The position numbers and the translations under genes were made by a program. The notes below the pieces were generated by a model, which made no database searches, was not told where the DNA came from, and was given only the letters and a program-made list of their open reading frames with translations. From Streptomyces shenzhenensis (GTDB taxonomy: Bacteria; Actinomycetota; Actinomycetes; Streptomycetales; Streptomycetaceae): a stretch of DNA of 64,000 nucleotides. Location: assembly GCF_021462265.1 (NCBI RefSeq), contig NZ_JAJONF010000005.1, positions 1 through 64,000 on the forward strand, written 5' to 3'. Within the stretch, counting starts at the first letter, position 1; every line of letters begins with the position of its first letter. Of the stretch, positions 26,569 to 35,698 are shown one piece after another.

Positions 26569-27312
26569 TTACCTGGCGGCGCGAAGCAGGTGCGGTGCCC
26601 CGAAGCGCACCTTCACGCCCGGCGACCAGAGCACGCTGACCGGTGGCCCGGACGGCGTCGGCAGGCCCGCCGCCTCGACCAGTTCGTCGTCCAGGTGCAG
26701 GAGTTCGGCCCGATGCAGCGGCCAGGGCGCATGCTCGTTCGGCAGGTACGCGGTACGGCCGTGCCAGGTCACGTGCAGCCCCCAGCGCGCGGTCAGGAAG
26801 TGCTCCAGCGGTGAGGGTTCGGTGATCGGCGGCCCGGTCCGCACGACCGCCCGGCTCGTGGCCGCCGGGCGCCGCCGCCGGCAGGTGTAGGTGATCGCGT
26901 CGCCCTCGCGGCGCAGCCGCATCGCGGACCAGACGTACGGCAGCCGGAACCCGTACCGGCCCACCAGCGCCGGGAGCAGCCGGGCGGAGTCCAGGGACCT
27001 GAACACCACCCCGCGCCGGCCGCGCTCGTCCACCGAGTACAGCCGCACGTTCGTCTCGCAGAAGGTGCCCAGATACGGCAGCCCCGGCCCCGGCCCGAAC
27101 CCGGTGCCCCGCATCAGGAACGGGACGAGGCCGACGTAGGTGACCCCGTCCAGGGTGTCCGGCCGGGTGCCGGCGGGCAGCAGCCCGGCCACCCGCTCCG
27201 GCTCCACCGGCCAGTGCACGAAGGTCAGGTCGTACCACCCCTGCACCATCGTCGGCCGGTGTACCGGCCGTGGGGTGGACGGGGTTATGGCCTCGCTCGC
27301 CACGATCTCCAT
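26569..27312 (-). CDS. DUF2071 protein (YqjF family)
   Basis: A 247-residue DUF2071 protein with the typical MVQGWYDLTFVHWPVEPERV opening, FLMRGTGFGPGPGLPYLG, the FCETNVRLYSVDERGRRGVVF strand set and SLDSARLLP. The family has an acetoacetate-decarboxylase-like fold but no proven activity. The ATG at 27312 lacks a ribosome site, and a TATCAA sits 8 bases upstream, so a leaderless message is possible. A GntR regulator diverges from it. Confidence 0.88.
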   Translation of the reverse strand: MEIVASEAITPSTPRPVHRPTMVQGWYDLTFVHWPVEPERVAGLLPAGTRPDTLDGVTYVGLVPFLMRGTGFGPGPGLPYLGTFCETNVRLYSVDERGRRGVVFRSLDSARLLPALVGRYGFRLPYVWSAMRLRREGDAITYTCRRRRPAATSRAVVRTGPPITEPSPLEHFLTARWGLHVTWHGRTAYLPNEHAPWPLHRAELLHLDDELVEAAGLPTPSGPPVSVLWSPGVKVRFGAPHLLRAAR

Positions 27313-27494
27313 GACACAGGTTGATAGCACGCCAGTACGAGCCGGCGGGAGTGTTCCACGCGAGTGGGGTGCCGCCCGCCCCGCCGGGTGCGCTTCGCCG
27401 GCCACGGCCCGGTGATCAGGACTTCCGCGCCGCCAGGCCCGGTAACACGGGTAAACTGTGGGCGACACGCAGGCCTTGAGAAGGAGGAGCCGGG

Positions 27495-28235
27495 ATGCCG
27501 CCGCACAGCTCTTCCGCGGCCGACGTCCCGGGCGACGGCGACGGGCCCGGCGAGCCGCCGCCCGTCCGGCAGGCGCTGTCGGACAGCGTGTACGAGAGCA
27601 TCAAGGCGATGGTCATGGACCACGAGATCGCCCCCGGCGCCCGCGTCGGCATCGACGCGCTCTCCCGGACCCTCAGCGTGTCCCCCACCCCGGTCCGGGA
27701 GGCGCTGGCACGGCTGGAGTCCGACGGACTGGTGGTCAAGCGGGCCCTGTCCGGGTACCGGGCCACGGAGCTGCTGACCCGTCAGGGCCTCACGGAACTC
27801 TTCGAGATGCGGCTGCTGCTGGAGCCGAGGGCCGCCGCGCTGGCCGCCGTCCACGCCACCGAGGAGCAGCTCGACGGTCTGGAACGGATCGTCGAGGAGA
27901 TGCAGGACGAGCCCAGCCCCAACGGGCGGTACGCGTCCTACCGCGACTTCGCCGCCCTCGACCAGCGCTTCCACGAGGCGATCGGACTGGCCGCGCACCG
28001 GCCGCTGCTGGCCGACGCCGTCCAGCGCCTCCACGCCCACCTGCACATCTTCCGGCTCAGCAACGTGGTGGGCGCCGGCGGCCCGACCGTCGCCGAGCAC
28101 GAGCGGATCGTCCGGGCCGTGCTGCGCCGCAACCCCGAGCGGGCGGCCGAGGCGATGACCGAGCACCTCACCCGCAGCATGGAACGCCAGCTCCAGGACG
28201 GCGACGGCGACGGCGGCGAGCCGGCTACTCCATGA
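27495..28235 (+). CDS. GntR-family (FCD) regulator of the sugar operon
   Basis: A 246-residue regulator. The N-terminal GntR winged helix (about 25-95) includes IDALSRTLSVSPTPVREALA. The C-terminal FCD helical domain (about 100-235) has FEMRLLLEPRAA, FHEAIGLAAHRPLL and a His-rich LHAHLHIFRLSN, consistent with a metal-assisted ligand pocket. Very good ribosome site (AAGGAGG) before the ATG. Its 3' end overlaps the convergent rhaM end by 11 bases. Adjacent to a rhamnose-type uptake and catabolism operon, it is the likely regulator of that operon. Confidence 0.92.
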   Translation: MPPHSSSAADVPGDGDGPGEPPPVRQALSDSVYESIKAMVMDHEIAPGARVGIDALSRTLSVSPTPVREALARLESDGLVVKRALSGYRATELLTRQGLTELFEMRLLLEPRAAALAAVHATEEQLDGLERIVEEMQDEPSPNGRYASYRDFAALDQRFHEAIGLAAHRPLLADAVQRLHAHLHIFRLSNVVGAGGPTVAEHERIVRAVLRRNPERAAEAMTEHLTRSMERQLQDGDGDGGEPATP

Positions 28236-28548
28236 GGAACACCTGCTCCGCCGTGGCCCACCACTCACCCGGGGCCGCCTCCGCGACCGGCGCCTGACAG
28301 GGCACGGTGCGCCGCCACCACTCCTGGGTCGCCTCGTCGGCGGCCATCAGCGCCAGGTCGGCCGCCAGGTCGTCGCCGTGGTACTCGAAGTAGGCGAACA
28401 GGCGGTCGCCGAGCAGGTGGATCGAATAGTTGGCGACACCGCAGCGCCGGAGCCGGTCCAGGACCGGCTCCGGCACCTCGCGGTGCAGCTCCCGGTACTC
28501 GTCCAGCATTTCCGGGAGTACGGCGATGACCTGGGCCACCCGCCTCAC
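28225..28548 (-). CDS. rhaM: L-rhamnose mutarotase
   Basis: A 107-residue protein of the RhaM family, which interconverts the alpha and beta anomers of L-rhamnose. Family features: VLPEMLDEYRELHREVPEP, CGVANYSIHLLGDRLFAYFEY and a tryptophan pair in QEWWRRT. The GTG start overlaps the upstream ATPase stop by four bases (GTGA). It ends the sugar operon and is the best clue that the sugar is rhamnose or a close relative. Confidence 0.9.
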   Translation of the reverse strand: MRRVAQVIAVLPEMLDEYRELHREVPEPVLDRLRRCGVANYSIHLLGDRLFAYFEYHGDDLAADLALMAADEATQEWWRRTVPCQAPVAEAAPGEWWATAEQVFLME

Positions 28549-30068
28549 GAGCGCACCTCGTCGCGGTCGTGGATCAGGCGGATGATCCTGCCGCTCATCC
28601 GGTCGTAGTCCCGGTCGTTGTCGACCTCGCCGCGGACGCGGTGGCCGGTCATGACGACGATCCGGTCGGCGAGGGTGACCATCTCCGCGAGGTCGCTGCT
28701 GATCAGCAGGATGGGCAGGCCGTCGTGGGCCAGGTCCCAGATGAGTTCGTGGAAGGCGCGTTTGGTACGGACGTCGACGCCCACCGTCGGTTCGTCGATC
28801 ACCAGCAACCGGGTGTCGGCGGCCAGCCACTTGGCGAGGCTCACCTTCTGCTGGTTGCCGCCGGAGAGCTCACCGGCGTGCTGCCCGAGCCCGGTGATCC
28901 GGATGCCGAGCCGGTCGACGAGGTCCTGGGCGACCGCGCGCTCCTCGCCCGCCGGGACGAACCCGAGCGCCCTGGCCAGCCTCCGCCACACCGTCACCGT
29001 GATGTTGCGGACGATCGGCTGCTCCAGGAAGACGCCCTCCTCCTTGCGGTTCTCGGTCACGTACCCGATACCGAACTCGTGCAGGGCCTGCCGGGGCGAG
29101 CGGATCCGGGCCGGGCTGCCGTGCACCCGGACCTCCCCGGCGGTGACGCGGTCGAGGCCGAGCACCGCCTTGACCAGCTCGCTGCGCCCGGCGCCCACCA
29201 GCCCGTACAGGCCCACGATCTCCCCGGGCCGCACCGCGAGGCTGATGTCCCGGTGCCCGCCGGCCGTGGCCACACCGTCCAGTTCCAGGACCGGTTTCGC
29301 GGACCGGTCGACCGTGCGCGGGCGCATCCCGGCCGCCGTGTGCGCGCGGCCCACCATCAGGCTCACGATGTCGTCGTGGGAGTGGCCGGCCAGCGGCGCC
29401 GACGCCAGCACCGACCTGCCGTCGCGCAGCACGGTGACCGTGTCGCAGAGGGCGAAGACCTCCTCCAGCTTGTGACTGACGAAGACCACGCAGGCGCCGC
29501 GCCCGGCGAGCCGCCGGACCACCCCGAACAGGCGGTCCGTCTCCTCCGGGGAGAGGGAGGCGGTTGGCTCGTCAAGGAGCAGCACCCGGCTCTCGGTGTG
29601 GAGGGCCTTGGCGATCTCCACCAACTGCTGCTGGGCGACCGACAGTTCGCGCACCGGCCGGGCCGGGTCGAGGTCGACGCCCAGCTCCGTGAGACAGGCC
29701 ACGGCCGGTTCGGTCATCGCCGCGTGGTCGACCAGACCACGGCGCGCGGGCGGCTTCTGCAGGGTGATGTTCTCGGCCACCGAGAAGCCGGGGATGAGGT
29801 TGCGTTCCTGGTGGACGACGCCGATGCCGGTCCGGGCCGCCTCCAGCGGCGAGCGCAGCCGCACCGGTTCGCCGCACCAGGTGAGGGTGCCGCCGTCGGG
29901 CGAGTGCACCCCGGTCAGGACCTTGATGAGGGTGGACTTGCCGGCGCCGTTCTCGCCGAGGAGCGCGTGCACACTGCCGGCGGTCAGCCGCAGCCCCACG
30001 CCGTCCAGGGCACGGACACCGGGGAAGACCTTCACGAGGTCGTGGCATTCGAGAAGGACCGCGCTCAT
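28545..30068 (-). CDS. Sugar ABC transporter ATPase (double domain)
   Basis: A 507-residue RbsA/MglA-type protein with two ABC domains. The first has Walker A GENGAGKST (38-46), signature ELSVAQQQLVEIAKAL and Walker B LLLDEPTASL. The second has degenerate GLVGAGRSE, signature LSGGNQQKVSLAKWL and VIDEPTVGVDV. It energises uptake through the two permeases encoded just upstream. ATG overlaps the permease stop (ATGA at 30065-30068), and its own stop overlaps the rhaM start. Confidence 0.95.
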   Translation of the reverse strand: MSAVLLECHDLVKVFPGVRALDGVGLRLTAGSVHALLGENGAGKSTLIKVLTGVHSPDGGTLTWCGEPVRLRSPLEAARTGIGVVHQERNLIPGFSVAENITLQKPPARRGLVDHAAMTEPAVACLTELGVDLDPARPVRELSVAQQQLVEIAKALHTESRVLLLDEPTASLSPEETDRLFGVVRRLAGRGACVVFVSHKLEEVFALCDTVTVLRDGRSVLASAPLAGHSHDDIVSLMVGRAHTAAGMRPRTVDRSAKPVLELDGVATAGGHRDISLAVRPGEIVGLYGLVGAGRSELVKAVLGLDRVTAGEVRVHGSPARIRSPRQALHEFGIGYVTENRKEEGVFLEQPIVRNITVTVWRRLARALGFVPAGEERAVAQDLVDRLGIRITGLGQHAGELSGGNQQKVSLAKWLAADTRLLVIDEPTVGVDVRTKRAFHELIWDLAHDGLPILLISSDLAEMVTLADRIVVMTGHRVRGEVDNDRDYDRMSGRIIRLIHDRDEVRS

Positions 30069-31087
30069 CGCGCACCTCCCGGCTGCGGTGAGGGCGCGGT
30101 GGTCCTCGCGAGCCGTGTCTGGTGCAGGTGCCCGCCGGCGACCGTGCCGAGGACGACCAGCCCGATCAGCAGGTTCACCCAGCTCGGGTCCAGCGAGAAC
30201 TGGGCGCGCGCCGCGTCGATGAGCCGGGTCACGAACGCCGCCAGCACGGTCCCGAACACCGCGATGGACCCGCCGGTCAGCGCGACCCCGCCGATGATGG
30301 GAGCGGCGAAGCTGGGCAGCAGCCAGTCGCCGCCGACGCTGCGGTTGACGCCGGGCAGCGAGGCGGTCGCGGTCACGGCGGCCACCCCGACCAGCAGCCC
30401 GGACAGCGTGTGCGCGGCCACGATCTGCCGGTCGGTGGAGATCCCCGACAGCCGGGCGGCCAGCGGGTTGCCGCCGGCGGCGAGCAGCCGCCGGCCCGCG
30501 ACCGTGCGGTACATGACGGCGCCCAGCAGGACCGCCGCGCCGATCGCCGTGACGAAGACGAGCGGGATGTCCAGCGGTGCGGCCGAGCCCAGGTCGCGCA
30601 GGGTGGCGGAGTAGCCGTCGACGGTCCGGGTGCCGACGAGCCGGTACTGCGCGCCCAGCAGGATCGTCATCGTGGCCAGGGTGACGATGAAGCCGTTGAT
30701 CCGTGTGGCCACGATGGCGAGACCGGTCACCAGGCCGACGGCCGTCGCCGTCACCAGCCCCGCCCCGACCGCGACCACGGCGGGGACCCCGTGATCGGCC
30801 ATCAGGACCCCCGTCAGACAGGCGGTGAAGCCGCCCAGGGCGCCGACCGCGAGGTTGAGCTGGCCCACGCACAGCGCCACCATCTGGGCCAGGCCGATGA
30901 GGATGGGCGTGGCGAGGTACTGCAGGAAGACCCGTACCGAGGAGCCCTCGAAGAAGGAGCCCGAGGACGCCACCTCCAGCGCCACCGCCCCTGCCACGAC
31001 GACCAGCAGCAGCATGGCCGTCGTCGTACGCGAGAACCGGCGCAGCACCGCGGCGGCCCGGCCCTGCTGATCGAGCATCGTGCTCAT
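30065..31087 (-). CDS. Sugar ABC transporter permease 2
   Basis: A 340-residue RbsC-type permease with about nine to ten membrane helices. The family loop appears as GGNPLAARLSGISTDRQIV (EAA-like cytoplasmic region), with the conserved LSVGxxNLAVG pattern as LCVGQLNLAVGAL and GGVALTGG near the C terminus. It pairs with permease 1. The ATG overlaps the stop of permease 1 by four bases. Confidence 0.93.
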   Translation of the reverse strand: MSTMLDQQGRAAAVLRRFSRTTTAMLLLVVVAGAVALEVASSGSFFEGSSVRVFLQYLATPILIGLAQMVALCVGQLNLAVGALGGFTACLTGVLMADHGVPAVVAVGAGLVTATAVGLVTGLAIVATRINGFIVTLATMTILLGAQYRLVGTRTVDGYSATLRDLGSAAPLDIPLVFVTAIGAAVLLGAVMYRTVAGRRLLAAGGNPLAARLSGISTDRQIVAAHTLSGLLVGVAAVTATASLPGVNRSVGGDWLLPSFAAPIIGGVALTGGSIAVFGTVLAAFVTRLIDAARAQFSLDPSWVNLLIGLVVLGTVAGGHLHQTRLARTTAPSPQPGGAR

Positions 31088-32148
31088 GTGGAGCGCACCA
31101 CCTTGCGATAGGAGACCACGGTGCGGATCCGGTCGGCCGACAGGGCCAGCAGCAGGATGCAGCCGAGGTAGATGTTGAGGCTTTCCAGGCCGACGCCGAG
31201 CAGGTCGAGCCCCTTGCGGATCACGCCGACCAGCGCGGTGCCGAGCAGCGTGCCCAGCACGGACACCACCCCGCCGGTGAGCAGGGTGCCGCCGAGCACC
31301 GCGCCCAGGAAGGACGGCAGCATGAAGTCGTCGCCGATGGAGGCGCGGAACGTGCCCGTTCCGGCGGCGGCCATGAACCCGGCGAGGGCCGCGAGCAGCC
31401 CGGAGAGGGTGTGCGCGAGCAGCACCCGGCGTCCGGTGGGGATGCCGGACAGCTCGGCGGCGGCCGGGTTCGCCCCGGTCAGCAGCAGTTCCCTGCCGAC
31501 GCGGGTACCGCCGTACAGGAAGCCGAGGCCGAGCATGGCGAGCACGGTGAACTGGGCCAGCTGCGGGACGGCCGGCGAGCCGCAGACCGGGCCCGCACAG
31601 ATGTCGGCCAGCGAATAGGACCGCAGGGCGTCGACGCCGGCCGGGCGGGTGGTGAAGGCGGCGTCCTCGGTGAGGGCGGAGTACATGAGGGAGACCAGGC
31701 CCAGCAGGGCGAAGTCCGTCGCCAGCGTGACGACGAAGGAGCTCACCCCGGTACGGGCGATCAGCCAGCCGGTGACCGCGCCGATCGCCGCGCCGGCGGC
31801 CAGGCACAGCAACAGGCCGGCCTGCATGGGCAGATGGAGCTTGTCGTAGCCGATGCCCGCGAACATGGCGCCGAACGCCGCCATCCGCCCGACCGCGAGG
31901 TTCATGTGCCCCACCGAGAGGGCGGCCATCTGGGCGAGCGCCACCACGGTCAGCGTGGCCACGTCCCGCAGCAGCGGGAAGAGCACCAGGCGCTGGTCGA
32001 GGAAGGCGGGCCGCACCACGCCGAACAGGACGCTCAGCGCGATGACCAGCACCAGCAGGCCGAGCCGCTGGTTGACCCAGAACGGCATCCGGTGGCCGGC
32101 CGTCCGCTCCTTCGGGACGGTGTCCGGGGGACTGACGGAGGTCGTCAT
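31084..32148 (-). CDS. Sugar ABC transporter permease 1
   Basis: A 354-residue RbsC-type permease. About ten helices follow a short hydrophilic N terminus. Motifs: LSVGHMNLAVGRM, TGANPAAAELSGIPTGRRV and LLTGGVVSVLGTLLGT. Homologous to permease 2, so the channel is a heterodimer. ATG overlaps the dehydratase stop codon (ATGA at 32145-32148). Confidence 0.93.
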   Translation of the reverse strand: MTTSVSPPDTVPKERTAGHRMPFWVNQRLGLLVLVIALSVLFGVVRPAFLDQRLVLFPLLRDVATLTVVALAQMAALSVGHMNLAVGRMAAFGAMFAGIGYDKLHLPMQAGLLLCLAAGAAIGAVTGWLIARTGVSSFVVTLATDFALLGLVSLMYSALTEDAAFTTRPAGVDALRSYSLADICAGPVCGSPAVPQLAQFTVLAMLGLGFLYGGTRVGRELLLTGANPAAAELSGIPTGRRVLLAHTLSGLLAALAGFMAAAGTGTFRASIGDDFMLPSFLGAVLGGTLLTGGVVSVLGTLLGTALVGVIRKGLDLLGVGLESLNIYLGCILLLALSADRIRTVVSYRKVVRST

Positions 32149-33233
32149 GCCACCCTCCGGTCGTCGAGCGCGTCCAGGTCCCAGTCGATGCCGATGCCCG
32201 GCACGTCCGGGGCCACGGCCAGGCCGTCCCGGATGGCCAGCTCGGTCCGGGTCACGGCCCGCAGCTGCGGGATGTACTCGACGAAGCTCCCGTTGGGCAC
32301 CGCGGCGGCGAGGCTGACGTGCAGTTCCATCAGGAAGTGCGGGCAGACCATCACGTTGTGGCTCTCCGCCAGGTGCGCGACCTTCAGCCACGGGGTGATT
32401 CCCCCGATCCGGGCCGCGTCGACCTGCACCACGGACGCGGCCCCGGCCTCCAGGCAACTGCGGAACTGCATGAGGGAGTACATGGACTCGCCGACCGCCA
32501 CGGGGATCCGGGTCGCCCGCGCGAGCCGGGCGTGGCCGCTGAGGTCGTCCGCGGGCAGCGGCTCCTCCAGCCAGTACGGGTCGTACGGCTCCAGCGCGGC
32601 CGCGAGCCGCAGCGAAGAGGACGCCGTCTGGGACTGGTTGGCGTCGGTCATGACGTGCAGCGCGGAACCGACCGCTTCCCGCACCGCGCGCAGCCGCTCC
32701 GCGTCCTCGGCCGGATGCGGCTTGCCCACCTTGATCTTGACGCCCGCCCAGCCCGCCTCCTGGGCCCGCAGGGCGCCCTTCACCAGTTCCTCGGTGCCCA
32801 GATGGAGCCAGCCGCCCTCGGTGTCGTAGACCGGTACCTCCCGGCGGTGTCCGCCGGCCAGTCGCCACAGCGGTTCGCCGGCCCGCTTGCAGCGCACGTC
32901 CCACAGGGCGGTGTCCACGGCGGCCAGGGCGAGGGAGGTGATGGCGCCGGTGGTGGTGGCCCGGGTCAGCGCGAACAGCCGCTGCCACAGCGCCTCGATG
33001 TTGCGGGCGTCCTGCCCGGCCAGGGCCGGGAGCAGATGGTCGCGGAGCAGGGCCAGCACGGAGGTGCCGCCGGTGCCGATCGTGTAGGCGTAGCCGGTGC
33101 CCGTGAGACCGTCGGCCGTCTCCAGGTCGACCAGGACCGTCTCCTGTTTGACGAAGGACTGCACCGCGTCGGTGCGGTCCGTCTCGACGGCGATGTCGGC
33201 CAGCCGGGCGGTCGCGGTCGTGATGATGCTCAT
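32145..33233 (-). CDS. Enolase-superfamily sugar acid dehydratase (MR subgroup)
   Basis: A 362-residue enzyme of the mandelate racemase/muconate lactonising family. Catalytic KxK (Lys166, Lys168 in GVKIKVGK); metal ligands Asp197 (TDANQS), Glu223 (LEEPL) and Glu249 (VGES); and the His-Asp pair His299 (CPHF) with Asp272. This pattern fits mandelate-racemase-type acid-sugar dehydratases. Within a rhamnose-type operon an L-rhamnonate or fuconate dehydratase is plausible, but specificity cannot be read from sequence. Start ATG 33233 after AGAGAACGGA. It is the second gene of the operon. Confidence 0.88.
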   Translation of the reverse strand: MSIITTATARLADIAVETDRTDAVQSFVKQETVLVDLETADGLTGTGYAYTIGTGGTSVLALLRDHLLPALAGQDARNIEALWQRLFALTRATTTGAITSLALAAVDTALWDVRCKRAGEPLWRLAGGHRREVPVYDTEGGWLHLGTEELVKGALRAQEAGWAGVKIKVGKPHPAEDAERLRAVREAVGSALHVMTDANQSQTASSSLRLAAALEPYDPYWLEEPLPADDLSGHARLARATRIPVAVGESMYSLMQFRSCLEAGAASVVQVDAARIGGITPWLKVAHLAESHNVMVCPHFLMELHVSLAAAVPNGSFVEYIPQLRAVTRTELAIRDGLAVAPDVPGIGIDWDLDALDDRRVA

Positions 33234-33315
33234 CGGTGTCCGTTCTCTTTCTGGTTCTGGCTCTTTCTTGCTCTTCCGGGCTCGTTGGGGGCTCTGTGGG
33301 GCCTCTTTCGGGCGG

Positions 33316-34407
33316 TCAGCCGCACGCGAGGTACTTGTCGGCGAACTCGGTCTTCAGCTGCCTGGTCTTCGCCTGCCGGGCCTGGTCGTAGCCGGTGACG
33401 TTCGCCTTGGTGACGACGAACGAACCCGAGTCGACCTTCACCCCGGGGTCGCGCATGGCGCACTGCTTCGTCTGGAGCAGCGCGAGCGCCCAGACTCCGA
33501 TCTCGGCCTGCCCGGCGGGGTTCTGTACGACGGTGGCGGTGACCGTGCCCTGCCGGATGCCGCTGAGGATCTTGGCGTCGTCGTCGATGGCGACGACCTT
33601 CGCCTTCGAGCCGGACGACCGGACGGCGTCGGCCGCGGCGACGGCCGGGTTGTAGGCGGTGGCGACGATGCCCGTGATCTGGCCGCCCTTGGCCGCCATC
33701 AGGTCGGACACGGCCTTCTGCGCGGTCTGCAGGTCCGTGTCGATGTCGGTGACGGTCTGCAGGAGCCGCACCTTGCCGCCGGACTCCTTGACGGCCCGGG
33801 CCACGCCCTTGATCCGCAACTGGGTGTTGGCGTCCACGTTGTTGCCGGTCAGGTGGACCAGGGTGCCCTTGCCGCCCATGGCCTCGATGGCGGCCTTCGC
33901 GGCCTTGTAGGCGGCGAGTTCGACGTCGGTGGAGAGGCAGAAGTCGGCCTCGTCCGTGTTCCCGGCCGGGCAGGAGCCCAGGGACGCCACCGGGAAGCCC
34001 TGCGACGTGAGATCGCCGAAGGTGGTGTTGATGTCGGTGGGGGAGACGCCGAACACGCCGAAGGCGTTGTAGCCGCGGGCCGCGAGCGTGGACAGCAGGT
34101 TGTTCTGCTTCTGCTGGTCCCACTCCGCCGTCTCGTCGAAGGTGACGTCCCCGAGGCCGTAGGCCTTCTTCGCGGCGGCCCCGGCCGTCTTCCACGGCTG
34201 GAAGTACGGATGGGCGCCGCCGGGCACGAGGGCCACCTTGGTTTTCGACCCGTCGGCCAGGTCGGCGCCGGCGCCGGCGCGTCCGGCCGTCGGGGCCTGC
34301 CCGGTGGCGGGAGCGGGTGCGTTGCGGTAGGTGCAGGCCGCGGTCCCCATGGCGAGCAGCGTCGCCGTGAGCACCCCGGACAGGACGGATCTGGTCGGGA
34401 AGCGCAT
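33316..34407 (-). CDS. Sugar-binding lipoprotein of ABC transporter
   Basis: A 363-residue periplasmic-binding-protein type 1 (RbsB-like) protein. Signal peptide with lipobox-like LAMGTAAC, Cys25 as the likely lipidated residue, then a Pro/Ala-rich spacer. The two-lobe sugar-binding fold is suggested by VALVPGGAHPYFQPW, QNNLLSTLAARGYNAFGV, GTLVHLTGNNVDANTQLR and VVAIDDDAKI. It is the first gene of the sugar operon; ATG with GGGGTGGGAG directly upstream. It should deliver the sugar to the two permeases. Confidence 0.92.
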   Translation of the reverse strand: MRFPTRSVLSGVLTATLLAMGTAACTYRNAPAPATGQAPTAGRAGAGADLADGSKTKVALVPGGAHPYFQPWKTAGAAAKKAYGLGDVTFDETAEWDQQKQNNLLSTLAARGYNAFGVFGVSPTDINTTFGDLTSQGFPVASLGSCPAGNTDEADFCLSTDVELAAYKAAKAAIEAMGGKGTLVHLTGNNVDANTQLRIKGVARAVKESGGKVRLLQTVTDIDTDLQTAQKAVSDLMAAKGGQITGIVATAYNPAVAAADAVRSSGSKAKVVAIDDDAKILSGIRQGTVTATVVQNPAGQAEIGVWALALLQTKQCAMRDPGVKVDSGSFVVTKANVTGYDQARQAKTRQLKTEFADKYLACG

Positions 34408-34427
34408 CTCCCACCCCTGCGGGATCA

Positions 34428-34565
34428 GATAGGAAAACGATGCGGAGATCGTGGGTCAGGGGGAGGTGTGCGTCAAGGCCTGCGACAGGAACCGTTTCTA
34501 TCAGGGATGATTCCAAAGTTGGCGAACCCGGGTCCCCAAGGTGCCGAAAAATCATATAGGAAACG
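34428..34565. promoter_or_regulatory. Sugar-operon promoter region with three ATAGGAAACG-like repeats
   Basis: Upstream of the binding-protein gene the motif occurs three times: GATAGGAAAACG (34428-34439, plus), GATAGAAACGG (34502-34492, minus) and TATAGGAAACG (34555-34565, plus). The outer copies are direct and the middle one inverted. A minus-strand TTGACG (34476-34471) with CACGAT 17 bases on is a candidate promoter lying between copies. These are likely operators for the GntR or another sugar regulator. Confidence 0.6.
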
Positions 34566-34775
34566 TCGAAGGGGGGTGGGTGCACCTGAGGGTACCCGGC
34601 GCACCCCGACTGCTTCCGCTTCCGCTCAACTCGGCCCGCCCGCCCGGTGATTCGGCCGCGATCTGAGCACGCGCGACTCCGGCCGCCGCTCTGATCGCCT
34701 GCTGCCGGCGGCGCCACCTTGTCGTCCCGCCCGGCGATCCCGGCCATGTCTCCCGCACCGCCCGCACCCGTGCGG
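34566..34775. other. Gap before the acetyltransferase remnant
   Basis: No gene is seen. The interval continues the sugar-operon upstream region into the decayed acetyltransferase whose first recognisable residues begin near 34776. Confidence 0.4.
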
Positions 34776-35607
34776 AAGGCGGCCCTCCAGCTGCTGAGTG
34801 CCTGCGGGATGTCGATCTCCGAGTTCGACCACCTGGTCGCCGAGCAGAGACCTTTCGCCCCCCCCGTGTCACCGGCACCTTCGCCTCACCGGCGATCGAC
34901 GTGAAGCCAGGTGACGGCGGCTACCCCGAGTGGCGGCGCGTCACCTGCCCGGGACTTGCGAAGACCACCATGAAGAAGGAACGGCGCCTCGGCCGTGACA
35001 TCGGCCCCCGGCGCTCGGAGTTCGACGAGTGCGACCCCGCGGCCCTGCGCACCCTGATGCGCCGGACGTCCGCCCAGTACCGGCGGACCGGACGCATGGA
35101 CCGCTTCGCCCGCCCCTGGACGGTCGACCTCGTGGGCCACCTCTTTTACGTCCGCGCGGATCATTTCACCGGCGGGCTGTCCGTGCTCTACGCCGGCGAC
35201 CGGCCGGTGGCCGCGCACTTCGGCCCGCGCTCGGGCACCGTACTCGCCGCCGGGTTCACCGCACACGACCCCGAACCGCACTGCTGCTCACAAGGGTTGA
35301 TGACGCCTGCGTACCGCGGAGGCCGTGGCACGGGGCGGAGGCACCCTCGTCGGCCTGGGGAGCGGCGGCAAGGAGTACCAAGGAGTGCAAGGACCGGCTC
35401 AAGACCCGCGAACTCAGGGCGGGCGGGGGTTTCGCCACCCGTGTCCACCCGGTGGCCGTGGCACACCGCCTGTGGCGCCGGCCGGTCCGCGGGCCGGCCA
35501 ACACCGTCCTCGCCCATCCACGGCTGCGCGACCCGGCGGACCGGCTGCTCAGGACCGTCGGCACGCTGCGCGCGGCCCGCCGGGCGGACGGGCTGCGCAA
35601 GGGGTGA
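34776..35607 (+). pseudogene. Decayed CelD/BcsL-type GNAT acetyltransferase
   Basis: Four pieces in three frames read in order as a CelD-type acetyltransferase. They are KAALQLLSACGMSISEFDHL (from 34776); DVKPGDGGYPEW through HLFYVRADHFTGGLSVLYAG to AAGFTAHDPE; GGGTLVGLGSGGKEY; and KDRLKTRELRAGG through ADRLLRTVGTLRAARRA. Frameshifts fall near 34880, 35310 and 35370. Intact relatives have about 350 residues and are used in polysaccharide or cell-surface modification. The first 40% is also missing. Confidence 0.8.
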
Positions 35608-35698
35608 CCGGAACCGCGGCGCGAGCGCGGCACCCGGTGTACGGCGCCGGGGGACCGGACGGGCCGCCCGGTCCCCGCGGAAGAACGCCGGTCGGGGA

